Position numbers and translations under genes: made by a program
From: Streptomyces sp. AW19M42
GTDB taxonomy: Bacteria > Actinomycetota > Actinomycetes > Streptomycetales > Streptomycetaceae
Direction of reading: 5' to 3'
Assembly (NCBI GenBank): GCA_000470535.1
Contig: CBRG010000246.1
Coordinates: 1-52,873, forward strand
DNA length: 52,873 nt
The notes under the pieces: model-generated
What the model was told of the DNA's origin: nothing
The model's input: the letters and a program-made list of their open reading frames with translations, nothing else
Databases searched by the model: none
In this document: positions 25,476 to 33,733 of the stretch, in pieces
Layout: each line of letters begins with the position of its first letter
How positions within the stretch are numbered: the stretch's first letter is position 1

Positions 25476-26956
25476 CGGGGGGTGCTGCCTTCCGTGGTCT
25501 CTGCGGTGTCTGAGATCTCCGTGTTCTCTGAGATCTCTGTGGCGAGGTGGGTGACGAGGTCGAGCAGTTCGCGGAGGTCGTGGGGGGTGGTGTGGGGGTT
25601 GAGAAGGGTGGCCTTGAGCCAGAGGCGGCCGTTGGCGCGGGTGCGGCCGAGTACGGCGTGGCCGCGGGTGAGGAGGGTGCGGCGGATGGTGGCGATGGTG
25701 TGGTCGGTGGCGTCGGTGGGACGGAAGAGGACGGTGGAGATGGTGGGGTGGTCGTAGAGGTCGATGGCGGGGGTTTTGATGACGAGGTCGGCGAGTTGGT
25801 GGGCGGCGGCACAGGTGCGGTCGATGAGGTCGGCCAGTCCGGTGCGCCCGAGCGCCTGGAGGGTGACGGCGATCTTGAGCGCGTCGGGGCGGCGGGTGGT
25901 GCGCAGGGAGCGGCCGAGGAGGTCGGGGAGGCCGGCTTCGGTGTCGTCGTCGGCGTTGAGGTAGGGGGCGTGGTGGTGGAGGGCGTCGAGGTGGTGGTGG
26001 TGCGGGACGGCGAGGATGCCTGCCGAGGCGGGTTGCCAGCCGAGTTTGTGCAGGTCGAGGGTGACGCTGTGGGCGCGGTCGAGGCCGTGGACCTTGTTGC
26101 GGTGGGTGGGGCTGAAGAGGAGGGGGCCGCCGTAGGCGGCGTCGATGTGGAGTTCGGCGCCGTGGGTGGCGCAGAGGGCCGCGATCTCGGCGAGGGGGTC
26201 GATCTGGCCGGTGTCGGTGGTACCTGCGGTGGCGGTGACCAGGACGGGGGTGCCTCCGGGCCGCTCGTGGAGGCGGGTGAGGGTGTCGTCCAGGGCGGTG
26301 AGGTCCATGACGCCGGTGGGGGCGGGGATGGTGAGGGGTGCGGGGAGGCCGAGGAGCCAGGCGGCGCGGGTGATGCTGTGGTGGGCGTTGGCGCCGCTGA
26401 CGGTCTGGACGGGGCCGTGGCGTTCGCGGGCTAGGAGCAGCGCGAGTTGGTTGGCTTCGGTGCCGCCGGTGGTGACGAGGGCGTCGGGTGCGGTGCGGTG
26501 GGGGTAGACCTCGGCGGCGAGTGCGGTGGTGAGGTCGGCTTCCAGGGCGGAGGCGGCGGGGGCCTGGTCCCAGGAGTCCATGGAGGGGTTGAGGGCCGAG
26601 GCGGCGAGGTCGGCTGCTGCGGCGAGCGCGAGGGGCGGGGTGTGGAGGTGTGCCGCGCAGAGCGGGTCTGCGGGATCTGCGGCGCCTTCGGTGAGGGCGC
26701 CGATGAGGGTGGTGAGTGCGTGGTGGGCGCCGGTGCCCTGGTCGGGGATGACGGGGCGCAGGGCGGTGCGCAGCTGGGGGGTGACGGTGTCGGGGCCGCC
26801 TGCGGGGAGGGGGCCGTCTCGTCGGCGGGCGCCGTCGTGGAGTGCGGTGAGCACGGTGTCGATAAGCGGGCGCAGGGCGGCGGGGCCGGTGGTGCCTCCG
26901 GCGAGGGGCGGGATGGGCATGGAGGTGGTGGCCCTTCGGAGCGCATGGGTGGACAT
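25472..26956 (-). CDS. PLP-dependent group II decarboxylase (DesA/DDC-like)
   Basis: 494-residue fold-type-I PLP decarboxylase of the aromatic-amino-acid / glutamate / lysine-decarboxylase group. TTGGTEANQLAL (about 162-173) binds phosphate, Asp272 (HIDAAYGG) pairs with the PLP nitrogen, and Lys304 in LDLHKLGW forms the Schiff base. The partner hydroxylase suggests the substrate is lysine (product cadaverine) or another diamine precursor. The N-terminal 60 residues differ from classical DesA as I remember it, so this is a divergent paralogue. The start at 26956 has only a weak ribosome site; an ATG at 26920 preceded by GAAGGG is an alternative. No DmdR1-like iron box was found upstream. Confidence 0.85.
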   Translation of the reverse strand: MSTHALRRATTSMPIPPLAGGTTGPAALRPLIDTVLTALHDGARRRDGPLPAGGPDTVTPQLRTALRPVIPDQGTGAHHALTTLIGALTEGAADPADPLCAAHLHTPPLALAAAADLAASALNPSMDSWDQAPAASALEADLTTALAAEVYPHRTAPDALVTTGGTEANQLALLLARERHGPVQTVSGANAHHSITRAAWLLGLPAPLTIPAPTGVMDLTALDDTLTRLHERPGGTPVLVTATAGTTDTGQIDPLAEIAALCATHGAELHIDAAYGGPLLFSPTHRNKVHGLDRAHSVTLDLHKLGWQPASAGILAVPHHHHLDALHHHAPYLNADDDTEAGLPDLLGRSLRTTRRPDALKIAVTLQALGRTGLADLIDRTCAAAHQLADLVIKTPAIDLYDHPTISTVLFRPTDATDHTIATIRRTLLTRGHAVLGRTRANGRLWLKATLLNPHTTPHDLRELLDLVTHLATEISENTEISDTAETTEGSTPR

Positions 26957-27293
26957 CCCAGCTTGTCCGGGTTTTGGGTGGCGTGGCCGGTGAGCGCGGT
27001 GATCTGAACTCGAAAGGGGGATGCGTGTGCGAGGGGGGCGGGGTGGTGGCGGTGCGGGTGATATGGGTGCGTGCGGGTGTGGTCCCGGCTGTTCGCGGGC
27101 TGCTGGAGGCGGTTTCGGTGGTGGCCGCGGCGGGGGCGCCGCCGGAACGCGGACGATCGGCGTACGTCGCCGGAACGCGGACGATCGGGCGCCCGGTCGC
27201 GTTCGCCAGGGGCCCGATCGTGTCTGCGGGGGCGGGAGTGTTCCTCCGGGGCCCGATCGTGTCTGCGGGGGCGGGAGTGTTCCTCCGGTTCGG
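26957..27293. repeat. Repeat-rich spacer with four ACGATCGG boxes
   Basis: 337 bp without a convincing gene. CGCCGGAACGCGGACGATCGG occurs at 27140-27160 and 27168-27188 (28-bp period), and a 39-bp unit is duplicated in tandem at 27209-27247 and 27248-27286. The octamer ACGATCGG is present forward at 27153 and 27181 and inverted (CCGATCGT) at 27214 and 27253. It lies between the start of the decarboxylase operon and the end of the serine hydrolase gene, so it may serve the operon's promoter. Confidence 0.75.
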
Positions 27294-28412
27294 TCAGCCG
27301 TACATCGCCAGGCGGCAGAAGGCCGCGAGCGCGCCGTCGATGGGGTGGGGCCGCGGCTTGCCGGAGGGGTCGAGGGTGTTCCACCTCTGCAGGTTCAGCG
27401 CGAGGGACATCTGCCGGTTGCCGTCGGCACGGGTCGTGGTCAGGGCTCCGGCACCCCAGGCCGAGCCGCCGTGGCCCCAGAAGGTGGCCTGGCCCGGGGC
27501 CTTTGTCGGGTACAGGCCGAGGCCGTAGGCGATCGTCTTTCCCTCCTGGGAGAGGACCGGGACGGTGCGTCGCATCTCGGCCAGCGATGCCGGGCTGACG
27601 ATCTCGCCGGCCAGGAGCAGGCCGTAGAAGCGGTTGAGGTCGGTGACGGTCGATATCAGTCCGGCCGCCGGCCCCACCCACGACATGTCGAAGACGCTGT
27701 AGTCGCGCGGTGGGTCGATCATGCCGAACCACGCCTCGTAGAGCTGCGAGTGCGGTCCCGCGATGTGGGGTCCGGTGGGGAGTTCGGTGTTCCGGAGTCC
27801 GGCGTGTTCGATGACGTTCCGGGTGATGCACTGCTGGGCCGTGGTGCCGGTGACGTGTTCCAGGAGTTCGCCGAGGAGCAGGTAGTTGGTGTTGGAGTAG
27901 ATGCCCGGTGTGCTGCCCGGGGCGCCGGTGGCGGGTGCGCCGACTCCCATCTCGATGAGTTCGGCGGCGTGGAACCGGGTGAACCGGTTGTCGTCCAGGC
28001 TTTCCGGCCGGGTCTCCGCGGCGTCGGGGAATCCCTTGAGGGAGGGGTAGGCGTAGGGGAGGTATCCGGCGAGGCCGCTGGTGTGGTTGATCAGCATCCT
28101 GACGGTGATCGCCTCGCCGCGTTCGCCGGGAACCAGCGCCGGGAGGTACCGGCCGATCGGTGTGTCGAGGCCGATCCGTCCGCTGTCGACCTGTTGCAGC
28201 ACGGCAGCGGCGGTGAAGGTCTTGGTGATGCTGCCGACGCGGTGGCGCATGTCGGCGGTGACGGGGCGTCCGGTGGCCGTGTCAGCGACCCCGGCGGCGC
28301 CGCGCCAGACCTGGTCGCCGTCCCGTACTTCGGCGAACAGGCCTGGAATTCCTGCGCGGTGGACGTGTCCGATGGCGGTGTCCAGCTCCGCGGGGTCCAG
28401 TGCGTTCCTCAC
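27294..28412 (-). CDS. Serine hydrolase, beta-lactamase/class C (family S12-like)
   Basis: 372-residue penicillin-binding-protein-like hydrolase. Catalytic SxxK is S61-I-T-K64 (VGSITKTF), the second motif is Y172-S-N174, and HGGSAWGAG near the C-terminus takes the place of KTG, as in esterase- or D-aminopeptidase-like members (HxG). No signal peptide is visible, so it probably acts in the cytosol on an ester, amide or beta-lactam compound. It is divergent from a TetR regulator across a palindrome within its own promoter, so it is likely the regulator's target. Confidence 0.85.
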   Translation of the reverse strand: MRNALDPAELDTAIGHVHRAGIPGLFAEVRDGDQVWRGAAGVADTATGRPVTADMRHRVGSITKTFTAAAVLQQVDSGRIGLDTPIGRYLPALVPGERGEAITVRMLINHTSGLAGYLPYAYPSLKGFPDAAETRPESLDDNRFTRFHAAELIEMGVGAPATGAPGSTPGIYSNTNYLLLGELLEHVTGTTAQQCITRNVIEHAGLRNTELPTGPHIAGPHSQLYEAWFGMIDPPRDYSVFDMSWVGPAAGLISTVTDLNRFYGLLLAGEIVSPASLAEMRRTVPVLSQEGKTIAYGLGLYPTKAPGQATFWGHGGSAWGAGALTTTRADGNRQMSLALNLQRWNTLDPSGKPRPHPIDGALAAFCRLAMYG

Positions 28413-28531
28413 GACGTGCGTCCTTTCGTAGTCCCGGGGGTGACCGTCCGCATCGGTTGCCCTGCCCGGTTAACAGGGCACGAGGGCAGGGCGGGGGTCC
28501 GCTGCCGGCTGCTCGGCAGGCCCATGCACCC

Positions 28532-28559
28532 ATTATGCACGCGGTGCGTGCAACACCAA
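28532..28559 (-). promoter_or_regulatory. Serine hydrolase promoter overlapped by TetR operator
   Basis: On the minus strand, TTGGTG (28554-28559) and CATAAT (28532-28537) are separated by 16 bp. The spacer is filled by the perfect palindrome TGCACGCGGTGCGTGCA (28536-28552; 7-bp arms, 3-bp centre). A dimeric TetR protein bound here would block the promoter. Confidence 0.6.
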
Positions 28560-28597
28560 GTGCGTAAGTTAGGCTGGGAGCCGACGAGAGGAACGGG

Positions 28598-29260
28598 ATG
28601 GCAGGGAGAAGGCGCTGGTCGACCGAGGAGATCCTGGATGCGGCGGCGGATTTGCTCCGCACGGGTGATGCCGAGTCGTTCAGCGTGCGCAAGCTGGCCG
28701 CGGTTCTCGGGACCGATTCCTCCAGCCTCTACCGGCATTTCCGCAGCAAGACCGAACTGCTGCGCGCGGTCGCTGACCGGATCCTGCTGGCCGCCATGGA
28801 CGGCTACCGCCCCGAGGGCGACTGGAAGCAGCGCATCACCGCGCTGGGCCTGAGGCTGAGAGAGGCCTTCGGCCAGCAGCCCCAGCTCGCCGCGGTCTGG
28901 GGGCGCTACGCGTCGAGCGGCACCGGTTCCCGGCTGGTGATGGAAGCGGTGCTGCAGGACCTGCGGGCCTCGGGCCTGCCCGACGAGGAGATCCCGGCGC
29001 ACTATCACCGGATCGCGGTCCTCATCTCCGCGCTGGTCGCCTCGGAGGCCGGGGTCAGCACGATCACCCCCCAGGAGTACGACCAGGGCATGGAGCTGTT
29101 CCGCGTCGCGGTGCTCGGCGCGGATCCCGGGCGCTTCCCCGCCCTGTCGCACTTCGCCCGCGACGTCCGCCCTCTCGGCGTGGACCGCCGTGAAGCGTTC
29201 GTGGAGCTGCTCGCCGCCCAGCTCGCCCATGTGGAGGCCGCCGCGGTCGGTCCCCGCTGA
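28598..29260 (+). CDS. TetR-family transcriptional regulator
   Basis: 220-residue repressor-type regulator. The N-terminal HTH (about 8-55: STEEILDAAADLLRTGDAESFSVRKLAAVLGTDSSSLYRHFRSKTELL) is standard. The C-terminal ligand-binding/dimer domain carries RLVMEAVLQDLRASGLPDEE and has no recognisable subfamily. GAGAGGAACGGG precedes the ATG. The gene is divergent from the serine hydrolase and shares the TGCACGC/GCGTGCA palindrome, so autoregulation and control of the hydrolase are likely. It is followed by an 11-bp-stem hairpin. Confidence 0.88.
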   Translation: MAGRRRWSTEEILDAAADLLRTGDAESFSVRKLAAVLGTDSSSLYRHFRSKTELLRAVADRILLAAMDGYRPEGDWKQRITALGLRLREAFGQQPQLAAVWGRYASSGTGSRLVMEAVLQDLRASGLPDEEIPAHYHRIAVLISALVASEAGVSTITPQEYDQGMELFRVAVLGADPGRFPALSHFARDVRPLGVDRREAFVELLAAQLAHVEAAAVGPR

Positions 29261-29270
29261 GGACCCCCGC

Positions 29271-29301
29271 GGGTCCCGTACCGACGTGACGTGCGGGACC
29301 C
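29271..29301. terminator. Terminator shared by TetR and the CU044_5270 gene
   Basis: GGGTCCCGTAC (29271-29281) pairs with GTGCGGGACCC (29291-29301), one T-G wobble, 9-nt loop. It is placed between two convergent genes. Confidence 0.65.
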
Positions 29302-29338
29302 GGGGCGCGCGGCCCTGGCTGTGACCGGGTGTGCGGCC

Positions 29339-30415
29339 TCAGTCCAGGTAGGCGTCGTACTGCTCGACGTCACCGGGCTTGAGCTGCATCTTGGGGTCGG
29401 TCTTGATGCTGGAGAGCTCCGTGCCCAGGATGCGTCCGGTGTGCTCGTCGAGGATGATCGTCCACCGCACCGTCCCCTTGAAGTCCGCGGCGTACGCCTG
29501 GCCCCGTCGCCCCGCACGGTCCTTGACCGCACCGATGGCGCGCAGCCCGGACTGCTCGGCGAGCAGGCCGTCGATCGCGGCCGTCTGGGCGGGGCCCGGC
29601 GTCCACTCACGCAGCAGCGCCTCGACGGAGTCCACCGTCCAGTACGCGTTGCCGCGGGTGTCGGGGTTCTCCTTCGCCAGGTAGTCGGCGAGGCCGCCGA
29701 CGGTGGTCGGGGGCGTGCTCACGTAGGAGGCGAACTTCTCCCACGCACCTGCCGGCAGGTGCGTGCGGTGGACGACCCGGCCGTCCACGATGTCCTGCGC
29801 CTCACCGCTGCCGTCGGCGTTGTAGCGGTCGCGGGACTCGGTCACCGGCATCTGCTCCGGCTTGTGCTTGCCGTCGTCCCACATCCCCATCGCCCACTCA
29901 CGGCGGTGGGTTCCTCTGCGCGCGGCGCCATCGGAGCCGGCGAGGGCCGACGCCCGCTTCGCGACGGTGGCGAGCGGCACGGTGGCCCGGGAGCTCTCCA
30001 CCTTGAGCGGGGCGGGTGCGGCGACGGCCGTCTGACCGCTGCTGCCGGTGACGGCGAACCCCGCCACGGTCGCCGCGACGACGGCGGCGGCCACCCCGAG
30101 GGACATCGACCGGCCGGGCGTCAGCCGGCCGAAGGACGAGGCGCGGCCAACGGCGGACCGGGACTTGGTGGGCTTGAAGGACTTCGCGGCGTCGGACGTG
30201 GCGGCCGTGTCGTTGACCGCGTTCATCAGGCGCGCTTCGAGGTTGACCTCGTTCATCAGGTGCGCTTCGAGCTCCGCGTGACGGGTGGGCGAGAGCCGGG
30301 GGGCGCCGGGGTGCGGGACCATCTCACGCAGTGCGGCGAGCTCGGCGCGGTCTTGGGACGCCGGACGGGAGGAGGGGGCGGCAGCGCCGGAACGGTGCCG
30401 GAACAGGGCGTTCAT
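29339..30415 (-). CDS. CU044_5270-family membrane-anchored protein, putative anti-sigma partner
   Basis: 358 residues: a cytosolic N-terminal region (1-103), a single membrane span (about 104-123, SLGVAAAVVAATVAGFAV) and a large external domain (about 140-358) with conserved Trp/Tyr patches (WTVDSVEALLREW, VRWTIILDEHTGRILGTE). The topology is that of an anti-sigma factor or sigma-associated sensor. The start ATG overlaps the stop of the upstream ECF sigma gene (ATGA), so the two are made in concert. A small internal duplication (EAHLMNEVNLEARLMNAVN, residues 50-68) lies in the cytosolic part. The CU044_5270 family name is from memory; its biochemical function is not established. Confidence 0.75.
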   Translation of the reverse strand: MNALFRHRSGAAAPSSRPASQDRAELAALREMVPHPGAPRLSPTRHAELEAHLMNEVNLEARLMNAVNDTAATSDAAKSFKPTKSRSAVGRASSFGRLTPGRSMSLGVAAAVVAATVAGFAVTGSSGQTAVAAPAPLKVESSRATVPLATVAKRASALAGSDGAARRGTHRREWAMGMWDDGKHKPEQMPVTESRDRYNADGSGEAQDIVDGRVVHRTHLPAGAWEKFASYVSTPPTTVGGLADYLAKENPDTRGNAYWTVDSVEALLREWTPGPAQTAAIDGLLAEQSGLRAIGAVKDRAGRRGQAYAADFKGTVRWTIILDEHTGRILGTELSSIKTDPKMQLKPGDVEQYDAYLD

Positions 30416-31065
30416 GCGAGGTTCTCCTGGGTGGTTCGAGCCAGAATGCTGTCTACGTGCTGTACTTGTCCGCCGCCTCCGGGGAGTTCCCGGCCGGAGG
30501 CGCTCCGTGTGCCGTCGCGCGGGGCGGCCTGGTGCTTCACGGAGTCGCGCAGCTTGGCGCGGGCGCGGGACAGCCGGGAGCGCACGGTGCCGACGGGTAT
30601 GCCCAGGGCCTCGGCGGCGGACGCGTAGTCCAGCCCGCCCCAGACGCACAGGGTGAAGACCTCGCGCTCGGTGCGCCGCAGCCCCTCCAGCGCCGCCTTG
30701 GCCGCCGCCAGCTGTTCGGCGTCCGCCAGCCGCCCGGTCACCTCTTCGGCGAAGTCCGGGACGGTGTCCGAGCGCTCCATCCGGGCCAGGGCTCTCTGGT
30801 GCCGCCGGGCCGAACGGGCCGTGTTGCGGGAAACGTTGGTGGCGATGCCCAGCAGCCACGGGCGCAGACTGTCGGTCTCCGGGCGCAGCCGCTCGCGCGA
30901 GCGCCACGCTTCCAGGTAGGTGAGGGAGACGACGTCCTCGGCCGTGGACCAGTTGCCGGTGGACCACAGGGCATGGCGGTACACGGCGTCCGCGTGCTCC
31001 CGGAACGCCTCGGCGAGCGCGGCCGGGTCGCCTTCGCGCAGACGGGCGGGGGTTGAGTGAGTCAC
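30412..31065 (-). CDS. ECF-type RNA polymerase sigma factor
   Basis: 217 residues from the GTG at 31065 (VTHSTPARLREGD). Region 2 (about 14-85) includes the -10-recognising helix AEDVVSLTYLEAWRSRERL and PWLLGIATNVSRNTAR. Region 4 (about 130-182) has LRRTEREVFTLCVWGGLDYASAAEALGIPVGTVRSRLSRARAKLRD. There is no region 1.1 or 3, as in ECF sigmas. A C-terminal tail of about 35 residues follows region 4. The start was chosen because similarity begins there; the upstream in-frame stretch is Arg/Pro-rich and has no family character. It is translationally coupled to the CU044_5270 gene. Confidence 0.9.
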   Translation of the reverse strand: MTHSTPARLREGDPAALAEAFREHADAVYRHALWSTGNWSTAEDVVSLTYLEAWRSRERLRPETDSLRPWLLGIATNVSRNTARSARRHQRALARMERSDTVPDFAEEVTGRLADAEQLAAAKAALEGLRRTEREVFTLCVWGGLDYASAAEALGIPVGTVRSRLSRARAKLRDSVKHQAAPRDGTRSASGRELPGGGGQVQHVDSILARTTQENLA

Positions 31066-31164
31066 GTGGATAAATGTCCGACCGGACCGGCGGGTTCCTG
31101 TGATGTGCGTCACCGGACGAGGCTTCGCGGGCTCGGCCCGGCAGCCTGTCCGGCGCGCCACGGG

Positions 31165-31205
31165 CCGTGCCCGGCCGTCCTCGGGGTGAGGGCGGCCGGG
31201 CACGG
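31165..31205 (-). terminator. Terminator after pepN
   Basis: 18-bp stem (31165-31182 / 31188-31205, core GTGCCCGGCCG) with one wobble pair and a 5-nt loop, 24 bp beyond the pepN stop. The gap 31066-31228 otherwise holds only the sigma-factor promoter. Confidence 0.82.
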
Positions 31206-31228
31206 GTGGTGCGGGTTCGTCGGTCCGG

Positions 31229-33733
31229 TCAGTGGGCGTCGCGGACGGCGAGGGCGCGGCGCAGGTCGTCGATCTGGTCGGCGAGCTTGCGGCGCAGCGC
31301 GGGGATCAGGGCCTGGTCGGTGAGTGCTTGTTCGCCGAGGTGGAGGCTGTGGGCGTCGACGGCGTACGCGGGGAAGGCGTAGCGTCCGGCGGCCTCCGCG
31401 ATGGCGGGTCCTCGGCGGACGGCGAGCTGGGTCGCCTCGGGGTAGTAGCGGGGTACGTACGCGCTGACGAGGTCGGCCTGTTCGGGCTGCCAGAAGCCCT
31501 GGGCGACGGCAATGAAGAGGTAGTTGGAGAGGCTGTCGTCGGTGAACATGGCCTTCCAGGCCGCGGCCTTGGCCTCAGCGGTGGGCAGGGCGGCGCGGCA
31601 GCGGGCGGCGCCTTCCTGTCCGGTGGCGCTGGGGTCCTGGTCGAGTTCGGCGGCGATGGCCGTCTCGTCGACGGCGCCGAGGACGGCGAGGCGGGTGAGG
31701 GCACGCCAGCGCAGTTCCGCGTCGAGTTCGGGTCCGCCGGGGACGGTGCCTTCGGTGAGCCAGCCCTGGATGGCGTCGGGCTGGCTGGCGGCGTCGATGA
31801 GGTGGCGTACGGCGATGAGGCGGAGGCCGGGGTTGCTGCCGTCCTCGGTGCGGCGGATGAGGTCGCGGCACAGGGCGGTGAGGGTGGTGAGGGCGGCCGG
31901 GCGGTCGTCGGGGCCGAGGTAGCGTCCGGCGATCTGGGTGGTGGCGAAGGCGAGGACGCCCTGGTGGAGTGCGAGGTCGGTTTCGTGCGGGAGGTGGGTG
32001 CGGGCGGTTTCGATGTAGGTGGTGGGGGCGAGTTCGCCGTCGCGGACCATGTCGCGGGCGGTGTTCCAGATGACGGCTCGGGTGAGTGCGTCGGGGATGC
32101 CGGAGAGGCTGCGCAGGACGGTGTTCCAGGAGTCCGGGTCGAGGCGGACCTTGGCGTAGGTGAGGTCGCCGTCGTTGAGGACGACGAGGGCGGGGCGGCG
32201 GCCGGGCCGGGTGGTGGGGGCGTCGTCCTGCGGGATGCCGATGTCGAAGCGGTCGCGCGGGACGAGCCGGTCGGGGCCGGACTGGGTGTCGATGGCGTGG
32301 TCGTAGGTGCCGACGGTGATGCGGTGGGGGCGGGAGCCCTGTTGGCCGACGGTGAGGGACCAGGTGGTGTCGGCTTCGGTGATGTGCGGGGTGAGGGTGT
32401 CGACTCCGGTGGTGCGCAGCCACTGGTCGGCCCAGGCGTGGACGTCGCGGTCGGTGGCGGATGCCAGGTTGTCGATGAAGTCGGCCAGCGTGGCGTTGGC
32501 GAACTTGTGGCGGGCGAAGTGGGTGTTGATGCCGGCCAGGAAGTCCTTCTCGCCGAGCCAGGCGACGAGCTGGCGCAGGGCGGACGCGCCCTTGGCGTAG
32601 GAGATGCCGTCGAAGTTGAGCATCGCGGAGGCGGTGTCGGGGACGGCGGCCGGGTCGGGGGCGACGGGGTGGGTGGAGGGGCGCTGGTCTGCGTCGTAGC
32701 CCCAGCCCTTGCGGGCGACGCCGAAGTCGACCCAGGTGTCGGTGTAGCCGGTGGCTTCGGCGAGGGTCTGGTAGCCCATGTACTCGGCGAAGGACTCGTT
32801 GAGCCAGATGTCGTCCCACCAGGCGAGGGTGACGAGGTCTCCGAACCACATGTGGGCCATCTCGTGGGCGATGACCATGCCGCGGGTCTGGCGCTCGGTG
32901 TCGGTGACGGCTGAGCGGTAGATGAACTCGTCGCGGAAGGTGACGAGGCCGGGGTTCTCCATGGCGCCCGCGTTGAACTCGGGGACGAAGGCCTGGTCGT
33001 AGGAGTCGAACGGGTAGGGCTCGTCGAACTTCTCCTGGAACCGGTCGAAGCAGGCCCGGGTGATGTCGAGGATCTCGTCGGCGTCGGCGTCGAGGTGGGG
33101 GGCGAGGGAGGCGCGGCAGTGGATGCCGAAGGGCAGTCCGGCGTGTTCGGTGGTCACGGAGTGCCAGGGGCCCGCGGCGACGGCGACGAGATAGGTGGAG
33201 ATGGGCGGCGTAGGGGCGAGGGTCCAGCGGCCGTCGCCGGTGTGTTCGGTGATGCCGTTGCCGAGGACGGTCCAGCCTTCGGGGGCGGTGACGGTGAGCG
33301 CGAAGACGGACTTGAGGTCGGGCTGGTCGAACGCGGCGAAGACGCGCTGGACGTCCTCCATGAAGAGCTGGGTGTAGACGTACGTCTCGTTGTCGGTGGG
33401 GTCGGTGAAGCGGTGCATGCCTTCGCCGGTCCGGGAGTAGCGCATGGTGGCGTCGACGCGCAGTTCGTGTTCGCCGCTGGTCAGGGCGGTGAGCGGGAAG
33501 CGGTTGCCGTCGAGGTCCGCGGGGTCGAGCGGGTGCCCGTCGAGGCTGATGGAGCGCAGGGTGGCGGGCTTGATCTCGACGAAGGTGTCGCCCTCCGTGC
33601 GGGCGGTGAACCGGATGAGGGTACGGGAGTCGAAGGTCTCCTCCCCCACGGTCAGATCGAGGTCGACCGTGTACCGCTGTACGTCGAGGAACTGGGCTCT
33701 GGTCTGCGCTTCGTCGCGCATCAGTACGGACAT
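31229..33733 (-). CDS. pepN: Aminopeptidase N
   Basis: 834-residue M1-family zinc aminopeptidase that removes N-terminal residues from peptides in the cytosol. GAMEN (256-260) forms the exopeptidase site, and the zinc site is H290-E-x-x-H294 with E313 (VIAHEMAHMWFGD...LNESFAEY), the correct 18-residue spacing. The N-terminal beta domain (1-190) and the C-terminal HEAT-like domain (about 500-834) are complete. The length fits actinobacterial PepN. The start may be 33733 or the in-frame ATG four codons later. It is monocistronic. Confidence 0.96.
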   Translation of the reverse strand: MSVLMRDEAQTRAQFLDVQRYTVDLDLTVGEETFDSRTLIRFTARTEGDTFVEIKPATLRSISLDGHPLDPADLDGNRFPLTALTSGEHELRVDATMRYSRTGEGMHRFTDPTDNETYVYTQLFMEDVQRVFAAFDQPDLKSVFALTVTAPEGWTVLGNGITEHTGDGRWTLAPTPPISTYLVAVAAGPWHSVTTEHAGLPFGIHCRASLAPHLDADADEILDITRACFDRFQEKFDEPYPFDSYDQAFVPEFNAGAMENPGLVTFRDEFIYRSAVTDTERQTRGMVIAHEMAHMWFGDLVTLAWWDDIWLNESFAEYMGYQTLAEATGYTDTWVDFGVARKGWGYDADQRPSTHPVAPDPAAVPDTASAMLNFDGISYAKGASALRQLVAWLGEKDFLAGINTHFARHKFANATLADFIDNLASATDRDVHAWADQWLRTTGVDTLTPHITEADTTWSLTVGQQGSRPHRITVGTYDHAIDTQSGPDRLVPRDRFDIGIPQDDAPTTRPGRRPALVVLNDGDLTYAKVRLDPDSWNTVLRSLSGIPDALTRAVIWNTARDMVRDGELAPTTYIETARTHLPHETDLALHQGVLAFATTQIAGRYLGPDDRPAALTTLTALCRDLIRRTEDGSNPGLRLIAVRHLIDAASQPDAIQGWLTEGTVPGGPELDAELRWRALTRLAVLGAVDETAIAAELDQDPSATGQEGAARCRAALPTAEAKAAAWKAMFTDDSLSNYLFIAVAQGFWQPEQADLVSAYVPRYYPEATQLAVRRGPAIAEAAGRYAFPAYAVDAHSLHLGEQALTDQALIPALRRKLADQIDDLRRALAVRDAH

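Noticed and set aside
22009..25812. Long Arg/Pro/His-rich open frame opposite the nucleotidase and across the hydroxylase
   Set aside because: Low-complexity translation with no motif; both underlying genes are well supported.
26957..27139. Iron box (DmdR1-type) upstream of the decarboxylase operon
   Set aside because: No sequence close to the TTAGGTTAGGCTCACCTAA type was found.
27140..27286. Short CRISPR-like array
   Set aside because: Repeats are tandem or nested without regular unique spacers, and there are no cas genes.
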